DNA of 64,000 nt from an uncultured Prevotella sp. (lineage in GTDB: Bacteria > Bacteroidota > Bacteroidia > Bacteroidales > Bacteroidaceae): positions 80,512 through 144,511 of the forward strand of contig URRR01000003.1 of assembly GCA_900550365.1 (NCBI GenBank), given 5' to 3'. Shown here piece by piece: positions 8,934 to 18,376 of the stretch. The position numbers were made by a program, and so were the translations under genes. The notes under the pieces were generated by a model. That model saw nothing but the letters and a program-made list of their open reading frames with translations, was not told the DNA's origin and searched no databases. The stretch's first letter is position 1, and each line of letters begins with the position of its first letter.

Positions 8934-11900
8934 ATGAAACACTCTATCAAAGTTTGCAAATCTCTCGGTATGTTGCTGCTCATGTGCATGCTGCCGCTAA
9001 TGGCCGCCGCCCAGGGCACGACGATAACCGTGAAAGGGCAGGTAACCGACGAGGAGGGGCCTGTCATCGGAGCTACGGTAAGAGAAAAGGGCACAAAGGC
9101 GGTAGCCGTAACCGACCTTGACGGTAACTATACCATTAAGGTAAGTCCGGGCGCCACGCTTACGTTCTCTTACCTTGGCTACCAGAACAAGGACGTGAAC
9201 GTAGGCAACAGGACAAAGGTTGACGTGCGCATGATATCCGACACCCAGGCACTGAGCGAGGTGGTGGTTGTAGGATACGGCCAGATGAAACGTTCTGACG
9301 TTACCGGCTCTGTCGTGTCGGTCAACTCCGAGCAGATTGAGCGGGCCGTGCCGACGAGCATCGACCAGGTGCTGCAGGGCCGCGCTGCCGGCGTGCAGAT
9401 ACAGGCCAACTCAGGTACGCCGGGTGCCAACACGAGTATCCGTATACGTGGTATCAACTCACTCAACTCTACCAACCAGCCTATCTTCGTCATTGACGGC
9501 GTTGTAGTTGAGCCGCAGAGCACCGACACGAGCGACCCGCTGTCGAGTAACAACCCGCTGGCCAGCATCAACCCGAGCGACATCGTGTCGATGGACGTGC
9601 TCAAGGACGCCTCGGCCACGGCCATATACGGTGCGCGCGCTGCCAACGGCGTTATCATGATAACCACGCGCCGCGGCAAGTCAGGCGAGGCAATAGTGAC
9701 CTATGACGGATATGTAGGCTGGCAGGACATGGCCAACAAGCTGGACATGATGGACCTGCGCCAGTACGCCATACACCATAACGCACGCGCCGATGAGGGC
9801 ATTGTGGAGGCAAGCGACGCCTTCGTCAACCCCGACATCCTCGGCCCGGGTACCGACTGGCAGGACGCTCTCTTCCGCAGCGCCCTGATGACGAGCCACA
9901 ATCTCTCTGTAACGGGCGGTTCAGAGAAGACCACCTACTCTATCAGCGCCGGTTATCTCAACCAGGAAGGTATAGCCATAGGCTCGGGCTTCAAGCGCCT
10001 GACGCTGCGCGGCAACACTGACGCCCAGGTGAAGAAGTGGCTGAAGGCCAGCCTTAGCTTCTCACTGACCGACTCAAAGCAGGAGGTGGGCGCCGACAAC
10101 GATGTCATCATGAACGCCCTGATGCAGCAGCCCTCTGTGGCAGTAAGGGGTGCCGACGGCTCATATGACGGTCCTGACGACGTCTACATGCCGCTCAACG
10201 CCGTGGCCCTTGCCGAGATGCGCGAGAACTATAACAAGAAGCTCAACTTCCGCATCAACGGTAACCTTGAGGCCACGCTCTACAAGGGGCTGACGTTCAA
10301 GACCGAGCTTTCTGTAGACTATAACCTTAACAAGTTCTATTATTACGAGCCCGACTACACCTTCGGCTCGCTGACCAACAGCACCCGCACGGGCCGCTGG
10401 ACCAAGACCGACACCAAATACTGGTCGTGGCGCAACATCCTGACTTATCAGAACGTGTTTGCCGAGAAGCATAACGTCAACATAATGATAGGTCAGGAGA
10501 TGAGCCAGTCACACTGGGAGAACCAGGTGAGCACGGCTACGGGATTCCTCTCTAACAGCACGCATGACCCCTCGGCCGGCGACGTTACCTCGTCAACGGG
10601 TACGGGCACGCAGAACGACAACTCAATATTCTCTTATTTCGGCCGTGCGTTCTATTCGTATGACGACCGCTACCTCCTGACAGCCACGCTCCGCCGCGAC
10701 GGCAGCTCACGCTTCGCCCGTGGAAACCGCTGGGGCTGGTTCCCGTCAGCAGCGCTGGCATGGCGCGTGTCTAACGAGAAGTTCATGGCCGGAGCGAGCA
10801 ACGTCATCAACAACCTGAAGCTGCGCCTCGGCTGGGGTTCTACCGGTAACCAGAACGTTTCCGACTGGGCTTACATGGCTCTGCTCTCATCCAAGAGTAC
10901 GCCGTGGGGCACGGGCGTGCTGACCGGCAATACGCCTAACCCCGAACTGAAATGGGAGACTACCACGTCATGGAACATCGGATTTGACCTCAACCTCTTC
11001 CAGAACCGCATAGAGTTCATCTTCGACTGGTACTACAAGAAGACCGACGACCTGCTGCTGCAGCTTCCCCTGCCTGCATACGTAGGCTCTTACGGCAACG
11101 GAGCTGCCTCAAACCCGTGGCAGAACGTAGGAGCAATGCGCAACACGGGTATCGAGATGACGCTTAACACGGTGAACATCGACAAGGGCGGCTTCCAGTG
11201 GCGCACCAACCTCACGTTCTCAATGAACCGCAACAAGGTAATCCGTCTCGACACCGAGAGCGCATCAATTGACAAGACATTCCAGATAGGCAGCGAGACC
11301 AGCACCGTTACCCGTACCGTTGTAGGCAAGCCCGTAGGCCAGCTTTACGGTTACAAGGTGATAGGAAGATTCAACAGCGCCGAAGACTTCTACTATAAAG
11401 ACGCCCAGGGCGCAGTCCATCCCGTAGCCATACCTGAGGGCAGCACGATAAGCGAGACCGGCACATGGATAGGCGACTACATCTTTGAGGACATCAATAA
11501 CGATGGTGTCATCAACGCCGAGGACTGTACCTTCATCGGCGACCCGCAGCCCGACTTTACATACGGTATCGGCAACACCTTCTCATGGAAGGGATTTGAC
11601 CTTACAATATTCTTCAACGGCAGCTACGGCAACGACATCCTCAACCTTACCAACCGCCGCATAGGCGACGTGCGCCAGAGCAGCAACCTGCTGGCAAGCT
11701 GTGCCGACTACGCGAAAATCGGTGTAATAGATCCGAATCTGCCTGACGATGACTTCCGTAACCTGTACGTCACCAACCCGAACACCCGCCTGCCGCGTAT
11801 AAGCGCATCGCAGACCAACGGCAACAACCGCGTAAGCGACCTGTGGGTAGAGGACGGCTCATACATCCGTCTGCAGAACATCTCGCTGAGCTACACGTTC

Positions 11901-12101
11901 CCTAAATCTATCGTAAGCAAGCTGAAGCTGCAGAACCTGAAGGTTTACATGAACCTGCAGAACGTGTACACATGGACCAACTACAGCGGCTACGACCCTG
12001 AAGTAGGCTCGATGTACGGCGACGCGCTCATGACAGGCATCGACTACGGCCGCTACCCATCACCGCGCATCTATACTTTCGGCCTGAACATAACGTTCTG
12101 A
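8934..12101 (+). CDS. susC: SusC-like TonB-dependent outer-membrane oligosaccharide transporter
   Basis: Imports oligosaccharides across the outer membrane with its SusD partner. The signal peptide (residues 1-26, MAAAQG) precedes a carboxypeptidase-regulatory-like domain (about 30-110, VKGQVTDEEGPVIGATV). The TonB plug follows with the SusC/RagA signatures (SEVVVVGYGQ near 105; GVQIQANSGTPGANTSIRIRG near 155; VLKDASATAIYGARAANGVI near 225), then the 22-strand barrel ends at the characteristic terminal aromatic, IYTFGLNITF. The length, 1055 residues, is normal. The SusD gene follows after 53 bases. With the nearby endoxylanase and GH67, the cargo is most likely decorated xylo-oligosaccharides. 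It is the only SusC in the window, although at least ten further degradative proteins lie downstream. Confidence 0.96.
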   Translation: MKHSIKVCKSLGMLLLMCMLPLMAAAQGTTITVKGQVTDEEGPVIGATVREKGTKAVAVTDLDGNYTIKVSPGATLTFSYLGYQNKDVNVGNRTKVDVRMISDTQALSEVVVVGYGQMKRSDVTGSVVSVNSEQIERAVPTSIDQVLQGRAAGVQIQANSGTPGANTSIRIRGINSLNSTNQPIFVIDGVVVEPQSTDTSDPLSSNNPLASINPSDIVSMDVLKDASATAIYGARAANGVIMITTRRGKSGEAIVTYDGYVGWQDMANKLDMMDLRQYAIHHNARADEGIVEASDAFVNPDILGPGTDWQDALFRSALMTSHNLSVTGGSEKTTYSISAGYLNQEGIAIGSGFKRLTLRGNTDAQVKKWLKASLSFSLTDSKQEVGADNDVIMNALMQQPSVAVRGADGSYDGPDDVYMPLNAVALAEMRENYNKKLNFRINGNLEATLYKGLTFKTELSVDYNLNKFYYYEPDYTFGSLTNSTRTGRWTKTDTKYWSWRNILTYQNVFAEKHNVNIMIGQEMSQSHWENQVSTATGFLSNSTHDPSAGDVTSSTGTGTQNDNSIFSYFGRAFYSYDDRYLLTATLRRDGSSRFARGNRWGWFPSAALAWRVSNEKFMAGASNVINNLKLRLGWGSTGNQNVSDWAYMALLSSKSTPWGTGVLTGNTPNPELKWETTTSWNIGFDLNLFQNRIEFIFDWYYKKTDDLLLQLPLPAYVGSYGNGAASNPWQNVGAMRNTGIEMTLNTVNIDKGGFQWRTNLTFSMNRNKVIRLDTESASIDKTFQIGSETSTVTRTVVGKPVGQLYGYKVIGRFNSAEDFYYKDAQGAVHPVAIPEGSTISETGTWIGDYIFEDINNDGVINAEDCTFIGDPQPDFTYGIGNTFSWKGFDLTIFFNGSYGNDILNLTNRRIGDVRQSSNLLASCADYAKIGVIDPNLPDDDFRNLYVTNPNTRLPRISASQTNGNNRVSDLWVEDGSYIRLQNISLSYTFPKSIVSKLKLQNLKVYMNLQNVYTWTNYSGYDPEVGSMYGDALMTGIDYGRYPSPRIYTFGLNITF

Positions 12102-12154
12102 CAGAAGACTGTAAAAAGAGAAAATAATCATTACATTATTTATATAGTAACAAA

Positions 12155-13867
12155 ATGAAGACCAAGATATTATTTTACGGAGGGCTGCTCACTGCCGGGC
12201 TGACATTATCCTCATGCGCCGAGGACTTTCTCGACCAGGAGAACTCTACCAGCATAAATGCCGAGACCTTCTTCAACAGTGACGAGGCAATCGACCAAGC
12301 TATCTACCCGCTGTACAACTATGTTTGGAACAGCTTTAACGACAAGGCTTATTACGGCATGGGCGACGGCAAGGCCAACAACATTACGGCGCAATACTCT
12401 GACTATATCTATCCTTACACTAACTTCAACGAGAACGGATTGAGCGGCGGTCTGGCCGATGCCTGGGGCTCGCTTTACTCCGTTGTGGCGCAGGCCAACA
12501 ACGTTATCAGTAACATTGAGGAGCGTTGCTCTTCAAGCGTAAGCGAGGAGGCCAAGACCGAAGGCATGGCAGAGGCACGCTTCATGAGGGGCGTCGCCTA
12601 CTGGTACATCGCATCGCTGTGGGGCGACGCCATCATCTATACCAACACTTCGGGCATGGTTGGAAACTACGTTATTCAGGCTAATCCGCAGACTGACGTA
12701 ATGGAGTTTGCAATCCGTGACCTTGAGTATGCCGCCGTAAACCTGCCCGAAACGCAATCTCAGGCAGGCCGCGTGAACAGATACAGCGCCTACGGCATGC
12801 TGTCGAGGGTTTACCTCTCAATGGCAGGGCTTACCTCCGAGGGACGCTATGACGGCACAAACGCCGCCACCGACTTTAACCGCGGCACACGTAACACGTA
12901 TTATCTCGACATGGCACGCCGCGCCGCTCTCAAGGTTGTGGAGGAATCAGACTTCAGACTTATGGACAACTACGGCGACCTGTTCAGGATTGAGAACAAC
13001 AACTGCCGGGAGGACATGTTCCAGCTGCAGTGGCTGACGGGCTCTACCGACGCTATCGGCTGGGGCGCCAACCAGACTATAACGTCTTACTTCGGCTGGT
13101 CTACAATGGTGTGCGACGGCACTAACTGGGGCGGTGCTACTTACTGCTCATGGGACCTGTTCAACGAATATGAACAGGGCGACCTGCGCAAGCATGAGTC
13201 AGTGGCCTGGTACGGCGAGACTTATCCGGAGCTGAACACCCGCGGCGGTGGCTACATCTACGGCGTAACGGAGAACGCCGGCTCGCAGGGCGCAAACATC
13301 AGGAAATATGTTGTGGGCACGATTGACGACAACGGCGTAAGCTACAAGCAGTCGAGCGGCATCAACACCCACATGCTGCGTCTGGCCGAAGTGTACCTTA
13401 ACCTGGCAGAGGCCATTATGGGCAACGACGAGTCGACAAGGGACGAGACGGCCCTCTACTACTTCAACGCTGTGCGCACACGTGCCGGACTGGACGCCCT
13501 GCGCTCCATATCATACAAAGAGCTGAAGCGCGAGCGCCGCGTAGAGCTGGCCTTCGAGGGGCAGTACTGGTATGACCTGGTAAGGCGGGCGTATTATCAT
13601 CAGCAGGAAGTGGTGAACTATCTGAACAATCAGGACCGCAACGCAAGCTATTATGACTCGTCAACCCACGAGTATGGCCTGCCTGACGGCTGGACAGGCA
13701 CGGGCCCGGGCGTGGCCACAGCCACAGCGCGCAACCTGAAGCTGCCTTACCCCGACTCTGACGTTAACCGCAACCCGTACCTGCAGAGCGACGGCAACGG
13801 CAACCTGGACACCGTGCCCTACGGGTTCGGCGAACGCGAGGTTACCGACGAGCAACTGTTCAACTGA
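12155..13867 (+). CDS. susD: SusD-like surface glycan-binding lipoprotein
   Basis: The lid that binds glycan and closes over the SusC channel. The lipobox LTLSSC places the acylated cysteine at residue 21, and the following AEDFLDQE is an acidic surface-export signal of the Bacteroidetes type. SusD/RagB features follow: an N-terminal helical TPR region (SDEAIDQAIYPLYNY, EARFMRGVAYWYIASLWGDA near 145-165) and the C-terminal RagB/SusD segment (HMLRLAEVYLNLAEA near 410, FNAVRTRAGL, ELKRERRVELAFEGQYWYDL near 455-475). At 570 residues it is of usual length. It sits between susC and a surface glycan-binding gene, probably in one operon. Confidence 0.95.
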   Translation: MKTKILFYGGLLTAGLTLSSCAEDFLDQENSTSINAETFFNSDEAIDQAIYPLYNYVWNSFNDKAYYGMGDGKANNITAQYSDYIYPYTNFNENGLSGGLADAWGSLYSVVAQANNVISNIEERCSSSVSEEAKTEGMAEARFMRGVAYWYIASLWGDAIIYTNTSGMVGNYVIQANPQTDVMEFAIRDLEYAAVNLPETQSQAGRVNRYSAYGMLSRVYLSMAGLTSEGRYDGTNAATDFNRGTRNTYYLDMARRAALKVVEESDFRLMDNYGDLFRIENNNCREDMFQLQWLTGSTDAIGWGANQTITSYFGWSTMVCDGTNWGGATYCSWDLFNEYEQGDLRKHESVAWYGETYPELNTRGGGYIYGVTENAGSQGANIRKYVVGTIDDNGVSYKQSSGINTHMLRLAEVYLNLAEAIMGNDESTRDETALYYFNAVRTRAGLDALRSISYKELKRERRVELAFEGQYWYDLVRRAYYHQQEVVNYLNNQDRNASYYDSSTHEYGLPDGWTGTGPGVATATARNLKLPYPDSDVNRNPYLQSDGNGNLDTVPYGFGEREVTDEQLFN

Positions 13868-13912
13868 TTTTAAAACAACGACATGAGGACAACATTTAAA
13901 GATTATTTCATC

Positions 13913-15322
13913 ATGAAAAACTTAAAATATATTTGGCTGATGTGCCTTACGCTGGTAATGCCCGGCCTCACTTCATGCGACGACGACGACGAGGCTGCCG
14001 ACAGCTCACCCGTCACCGTGACGCAGATTTACCTTGAGAGGGCCGACGCCACCGTAAAAGACCGCCCCGTAGACTTTGCCCGCCTCGGCCAGACAATACG
14101 CATCGAGGGCTCGGGCTTCACGGGAGTGAGAGAGCTGTACATCAACGGCTTCAAGACGTATTTCAACGTGGCTTACGTCACTAACACGAACATGATTGTT
14201 TCGATTGACACCGACACGCCCGTAAGCGAGGCTGACCCCGGGCAGCGTAACACCATACGCTTCGTGAAGAGCGGCGGCGAGTATGTGCACGAGTTCACGA
14301 TACGTGCCGCGGCGCCGGTAATCACAAGCATCGAGAACTCTCTGCCGATGCCGGGCGAGACGGTTATTGTGCGCGGCGAGAACCTGCAGGAGACATCTCT
14401 CGTGACGCTGGCCGACGGCACTCAGATTACCGACATAACCAACGCCACCGACGAGGAGGAGGACGGCGAGTGGTTCTCGTTCGTGATGCCGGCAGGCGTG
14501 ACGGCGGCAGGAGCGATAACCGTAACCTGCGCCAACGGTACAGCCGTGTCGCCCAACTGCTTCAACTTCAGCATCTGCATGGTGCTCGACTTTGACGGCA
14601 ACGGCGCCCAGGGCGCATGGAGTTGGAGCGAGACGGGCAGCATGATTGACGCCACCGACCTGGTTGACGACCCGCTGGGCACAGGCCGCGGCAAGGTGCT
14701 CAAGCTGATACCTGACCGGCTGATCAACGCCGGAGGCATAGCTGCCGGAAAGGCACGCGCCACAGAATGCTGGACGGCGGGCAACGACAACGAGCTTGAC
14801 GACTGGTCACGCATGTATCAGTACATACCCGAGACAACACCGCTGACCGAGGTTGCCTTCCAGTTTGACATCTATGTACCCAATCCATGGAGCGGCACGG
14901 GCCACATACAGCTGTGCCTGATAAACAACTTCAACTTCGGCGGCATAGGCTCTGACGACGACGCCGACAGCAAGCAGTGCGCCTTCTACTGCCCGTGGAT
15001 TACGGGCGGCGAGGTGGTACCGTTCACTACCGGAGGCCGCTGGATGACGGTTACCGTACCGTTCAGCCAGTTCGGCAAGTATGCCGCCGAGATAGAGGAA
15101 GGCAACACGCCGACATTCGCCGAGGTGGTTGCCGACCGCAACTCAGCCACCTACCGCAACTTCGGCATGGGCTTCGTCAACACCGACTTTACTTATGACG
15201 GCGTAGACGTTATCTCTTCGGTATGCACCCAGGAGATATACATCGACAACTGGCGCGTGGTGCCTTATGAGACAACAACCGTATCAGACTTCCCTGACGA
15301 GGAGGAGAGCGAGGAAGAATAA
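13913..15322 (+). CDS. SGBP-B-type surface glycan-binding lipoprotein with TIG domains
   Basis: A non-catalytic surface protein that captures polysaccharide for the SusCD complex. I chose the start at 13913 rather than an in-frame ATG at 13883 because it gives a clean lipoprotein signal (lipobox GLTSC, Cys22) followed by DDDDEAAD, a strong surface-export signal. Two IPT/TIG immunoglobulin-like domains (about residues 35-120 and 125-215, with LGQTIRIEGSGFTGV and PGETVIVRGENL) act as a spacer. They precede a C-terminal beta-sandwich resembling the SGBP-B binding domain (DFDGNGAQGAWSW to the end). The tail ends in a Glu/Asp-rich run (DFPDEEESEEE). It follows susD by 45 bases and precedes the GH10 gene by 25. 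The xylan ligand is inferred from neighbours. Confidence 0.85.
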   Translation: MKNLKYIWLMCLTLVMPGLTSCDDDDEAADSSPVTVTQIYLERADATVKDRPVDFARLGQTIRIEGSGFTGVRELYINGFKTYFNVAYVTNTNMIVSIDTDTPVSEADPGQRNTIRFVKSGGEYVHEFTIRAAAPVITSIENSLPMPGETVIVRGENLQETSLVTLADGTQITDITNATDEEEDGEWFSFVMPAGVTAAGAITVTCANGTAVSPNCFNFSICMVLDFDGNGAQGAWSWSETGSMIDATDLVDDPLGTGRGKVLKLIPDRLINAGGIAAGKARATECWTAGNDNELDDWSRMYQYIPETTPLTEVAFQFDIYVPNPWSGTGHIQLCLINNFNFGGIGSDDDADSKQCAFYCPWITGGEVVPFTTGGRWMTVTVPFSQFGKYAAEIEEGNTPTFAEVVADRNSATYRNFGMGFVNTDFTYDGVDVISSVCTQEIYIDNWRVVPYETTTVSDFPDEEESEEE

Positions 15323-15347
15323 AAACAAAACTGTTAAACTGAATATC

Positions 15348-17234
15348 ATGAAACTGAACAATATGATCATACCGGTGCTGGCCGGCTCGCTCATCCTTAC
15401 GGGATGCTATGACGAGAAAATGGACTGGCACACCCCCGAGGGGCATAATCCGGTGACGGCAGACGAGATACCGCTGCAGCTGCAGGAGGAAATCGACCAC
15501 TATGACGACATCATGAACTACATGACCCAGTACATGCCGGAGACGCCCGTGGGCATAGGCCTCAGCGCCGACAAGTATCTTGACGAGGACGACCCTGACT
15601 ACGCGGCGCTATGCAACGCCCACTTCCAGCAGTTCGTAACGGGCAACGCCATGAAGATGGACGCCATGGTGAACAGCAACGGTACGCTGAACACCACCAA
15701 GCTCGACGCTTATCTGGCCAAAGTTCCGGCTGACAAGCAGCTCTTCGGCCACAACTTTATCTGGCATACGCAGCAGCAGCAGACTTACCTGCTGTCACTT
15801 ATCGCCCCGGAAATGATTGTAGAGACTGACGGCGACATCCTCACGATGATTCAGAACGGCGACTTTGAGACCGGCCAGCTCTCGCCCTGGACAGGCTGGG
15901 GCGGCGAGTCTACCCGTGAAGTAGTAGCCGGTGAAGGCGTTGACGGCTCGTATGCAGCCAAGCTGTATAACCCCGACCCGGGCAGCGAGTACTCGGCTCA
16001 GTTTGTCTATAACCTTACCGAGCCTCTGAAGAACGGCGAGACATACGTCATAAGGTTCCAGATTCGTGCCGAACAGCCCGGCGGCTCGGTGCAGTTCGCA
16101 TGGCAGAACCTCAACTTTGGCAACGGTGAAGTGTACCACAAGTTCAACAACATCGGCACCGACTGGATAACCGTGGAACATGAGGCTACATGCACCAAGG
16201 ACGATGCCCAGCAAGTGCTGATAAACTTCGGCAAGGCGGCCAACACGTATTACATCGACAACATCGAGTTCGGCACACGCATCAGTGAGGGAGAGGCGGC
16301 ACAGGCTAACCGACAGACACGCGCCACCACGATAACCTATAAGTTCAAGACGGCTGAGGAGAAGCGCACCGCCCTGCTCGGCGCAATGGAGAACTGGATA
16401 GGCGGCATGCTGCAGCACGTAAGCGGCGACAACCGCTTCGTTGGCTGGGACATAATCAACGAGCCCATCACCGACGGCTCACCGGCATACCGCGGCATAG
16501 ACAACAACTTCGGCGGAAGCTGGGAGGACGACAACGGCCAGACGCAATATGACTCGGCACCCGTGGAAGACCCCGCCACCGGACTTACCCTTAACTGGGG
16601 CAGCGGACACTTCTACTGGGGCTATTACCTCGGCATGGACTACGCCGTAAAGGCCTTCGAGTTTGCCCGCAAGTATGCTCCGGCCGGAATGAAGCTGTAC
16701 GTCAACGACTACAACCTTGAGACCAACCCTGCCAAACTGCAGAAGCTCATAGAGTTTGTTAACTACATCGACGAGAACAGCTCGACCCAGGTAGACGGCA
16801 TAGCCACACAGATGCACGTCCAGGCAAGCAACATCACGAGAGAGCAGGTTGACCAGATGTTCCAGACCATGGCCGCAACGGGCAAGCTGGTACGTGTCAG
16901 CGAGCTTGACGTAGCCCTCGGCACATCGTCACCCACGCAGGACGATCTGCAGCTGCAGTCAGACGTTTACCAGATGATTATCGAGTCATACAAGGCCAAC
17001 GTGCCTGCAGAGCAGCGTGGCGGATTCGTAATATGGACACTGTCTGACGCCGCTGACGAGCACGAATACTGGCTCAACGGCGACAGCCCCAACCTCTTTG
17101 ACGCCAACTATGGCCGCAAACTGGCTTACAAGGGCTTCTGCGACGGAATAGCAGGCAAGGACATCGGCGCCGAGTTTGACGGCAGTATATGGAAAGAAGA
17201 AGCAGCCGAAGACATGGAGGAAGAGGAAGAGTGA
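15348..17234 (+). CDS. GH10 endo-beta-1,4-xylanase with inserted carbohydrate-binding module (surface lipoprotein)
   Basis: Cleaves xylan at the cell surface to feed SusCD. The start at 15348 gives a lipoprotein signal (lipobox ILTGC, Cys20) and the acidic follower YDEKMDW. The open frame extends upstream to 15267 but there overlaps the previous gene. The GH10 barrel begins around residue 50 and carries GHNFIWHTQ near 134. It is interrupted at about residues 168-308 by a CBM4/9/22-like beta-sandwich (NGDFETGQLSPW to YYIDNIEF), then resumes near 330. The acid/base is Glu372 (DIINEPI) and the nucleophile is Glu519 (VSELDVA). The substrate-wall motif FVIWTLSDAADEH follows. The C-terminus is a Glu-rich tail (EEAAEDMEEEEE). 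The split architecture is known in Bacteroidetes xylanases such as Prevotella Xyn10C. It ends the susC operon. Confidence 0.95.
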   Translation: MKLNNMIIPVLAGSLILTGCYDEKMDWHTPEGHNPVTADEIPLQLQEEIDHYDDIMNYMTQYMPETPVGIGLSADKYLDEDDPDYAALCNAHFQQFVTGNAMKMDAMVNSNGTLNTTKLDAYLAKVPADKQLFGHNFIWHTQQQQTYLLSLIAPEMIVETDGDILTMIQNGDFETGQLSPWTGWGGESTREVVAGEGVDGSYAAKLYNPDPGSEYSAQFVYNLTEPLKNGETYVIRFQIRAEQPGGSVQFAWQNLNFGNGEVYHKFNNIGTDWITVEHEATCTKDDAQQVLINFGKAANTYYIDNIEFGTRISEGEAAQANRQTRATTITYKFKTAEEKRTALLGAMENWIGGMLQHVSGDNRFVGWDIINEPITDGSPAYRGIDNNFGGSWEDDNGQTQYDSAPVEDPATGLTLNWGSGHFYWGYYLGMDYAVKAFEFARKYAPAGMKLYVNDYNLETNPAKLQKLIEFVNYIDENSSTQVDGIATQMHVQASNITREQVDQMFQTMAATGKLVRVSELDVALGTSSPTQDDLQLQSDVYQMIIESYKANVPAEQRGGFVIWTLSDAADEHEYWLNGDSPNLFDANYGRKLAYKGFCDGIAGKDIGAEFDGSIWKEEAAEDMEEEEE

Positions 17235-17250
17235 ATAACAAAAAGTGAAG

Positions 17251-17322
17251 AGTGAAGAGTGAAAAGTGAAAAATCCATTTGCATAGTCAGTCATTTGGAT
17301 TTTTCACTTTTCACTCTTCACT
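17251..17322. terminator. Long purine-armed hairpin after the GH10 gene
   Basis: A perfect 26-base inverted repeat (17251-17276 and 17297-17322) has arms made of GTGAAGAGTGAAAAGTGAAA-type sequence around a 20-base loop, 17 bases after the GH10 stop. The long stem at a gene end suggests transcription termination or mRNA 3'-end protection. No clear T-run follows. Confidence 0.6.
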
Positions 17323-17348
17323 TTTCACTCAATAACTAAGCCGTTTCC

Positions 17349-17432
17349 AAAAGGCCACCTTTTGCACGCCAAGAGGTGGCCTTTTATCGTGTAAAAGACC
17401 GTCTTTTAAAAGCCAAAAGACCGTCTTTCGCA
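17349..17432. repeat. A4/T4 palindromic intergenic element, copy 3
   Basis: Four regularly spaced units are present: AAAAGGCCACCTTTT (17349), AGAGGTGGCCTTTT (about 17372), AAAAGACCGTCTTTT (about 17393) and AAAAGACCGTCTTTC (about 17416). Units 1 and 2 are mutually complementary. It lies between the xylanase operon and the next block, 77 bases upstream of the isomerase-like gene. Confidence 0.85.
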
Positions 17433-17509
17433 AAACACGTGGTATTCATATCACATTTAAGGGGTAAACAGTAAGTACAAAAGACGCCGCCGAACGTCTA
17501 ATTGGTATC

Positions 17510-18376
17510 ATGAAACGTTATTTTATCACCTTATTGATATTGGCGGCGGGGCTGCTTGCCTGCGAGCCGATCATTGCGCAGCAGCGCTACAAAATCGGAG
17601 TGTGCGACTGGATGGTGCTCAAGCGCCAGAAGCTGGGAGAGTTCAAGCTGGCTCACGAACTGGGCTGCGACGGCATCGAGATGGACATGGGCGGACTGGG
17701 CAAGCGCACGTCGTTTGACAACAAGATGCGCGACCCTGAGTCGGTGCGCGTGTTCACCCACATGGCCGACAGCTTCGGCATCGAGGTTGGCGCCGTGGCC
17801 ATGTCGGGCTTCTACGGCCAGAGCTTCGCCAAGAAAGAGAGCTGGCGCTGGCTGATTCAGGACTGCCTCAACACCATGGACGTGTTCGGCGCCAAGGTCG
17901 CTTTCCTGCCTCTCGGCGGCTGCGGAAACAACTGGGCCGACTCAACCGACCTGCGCCGGCAGATAGTATGGCGGCTTCACGAGGTAGGCGAGATGGCCCG
18001 CAAGCGCGGCAAAGTAATCGGTATTGACACCCCGCTCGACGCCGAGGGCAACATAAAGCTGCTCAACGAGATCGGTTCTGACGGCATAAAAATCTTCTAT
18101 AAGTTCCAGACCGCAATAGAAAACAAGCGCGACATAGCCAAGGAGATAAAGACCTTGGGCAAAGACCGCATATGCGCCATACACGCAAGCAACACCGACG
18201 GCGTGTGGCTGCGCCATGACAAGGCCGTGAACATGAAGAAGATAAAGAAAGCGCTCGACGCCATAGGCTGGCAGGGCTGGCTGTTCGTAGAGCGCAGCCG
18301 TGACGTAAACCAGGTGAGGAACGTGAAGCTGAACTACGGTGAAAATGTTAAATATCTAAAAGAAATAATGCAATGA
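17510..18376 (+). CDS. Exported sugar isomerase/epimerase-like TIM-barrel protein
   Basis: A xylose-isomerase-like (AP endonuclease 2 fold) barrel with an N-terminal export signal. Cleavage may be after residue 24 (IIAQ), or lipidation may occur at Cys18 (GLLAC). Candidate metal ligands of the fold are visible at Glu57 (GIEMDMGG), Asp173 (GIDTP), His225 (AIHASN) and Glu261 (FVERSR). At 288 residues it is of usual size. Export is odd for a sugar-phosphate isomerase, so phosphorylated substrates are unlikely. Some Bacteroides relatives act as 3-keto-glycoside lyases, so a non-hydrolytic role is possible but unproven, and no partner oxidoreductase is nearby. Its stop overlaps the next start (ATGA), indicating translational coupling to the DUF3826 gene. 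Confidence 0.75.
   Translation: MKRYFITLLILAAGLLACEPIIAQQRYKIGVCDWMVLKRQKLGEFKLAHELGCDGIEMDMGGLGKRTSFDNKMRDPESVRVFTHMADSFGIEVGAVAMSGFYGQSFAKKESWRWLIQDCLNTMDVFGAKVAFLPLGGCGNNWADSTDLRRQIVWRLHEVGEMARKRGKVIGIDTPLDAEGNIKLLNEIGSDGIKIFYKFQTAIENKRDIAKEIKTLGKDRICAIHASNTDGVWLRHDKAVNMKKIKKALDAIGWQGWLFVERSRDVNQVRNVKLNYGENVKYLKEIMQ

Noticed and set aside
15267..15347. Longer N-terminus for the GH10 xylanase
   Set aside because: The added residues are highly basic, overlap the preceding gene and would destroy the lipoprotein signal that begins at 15348.
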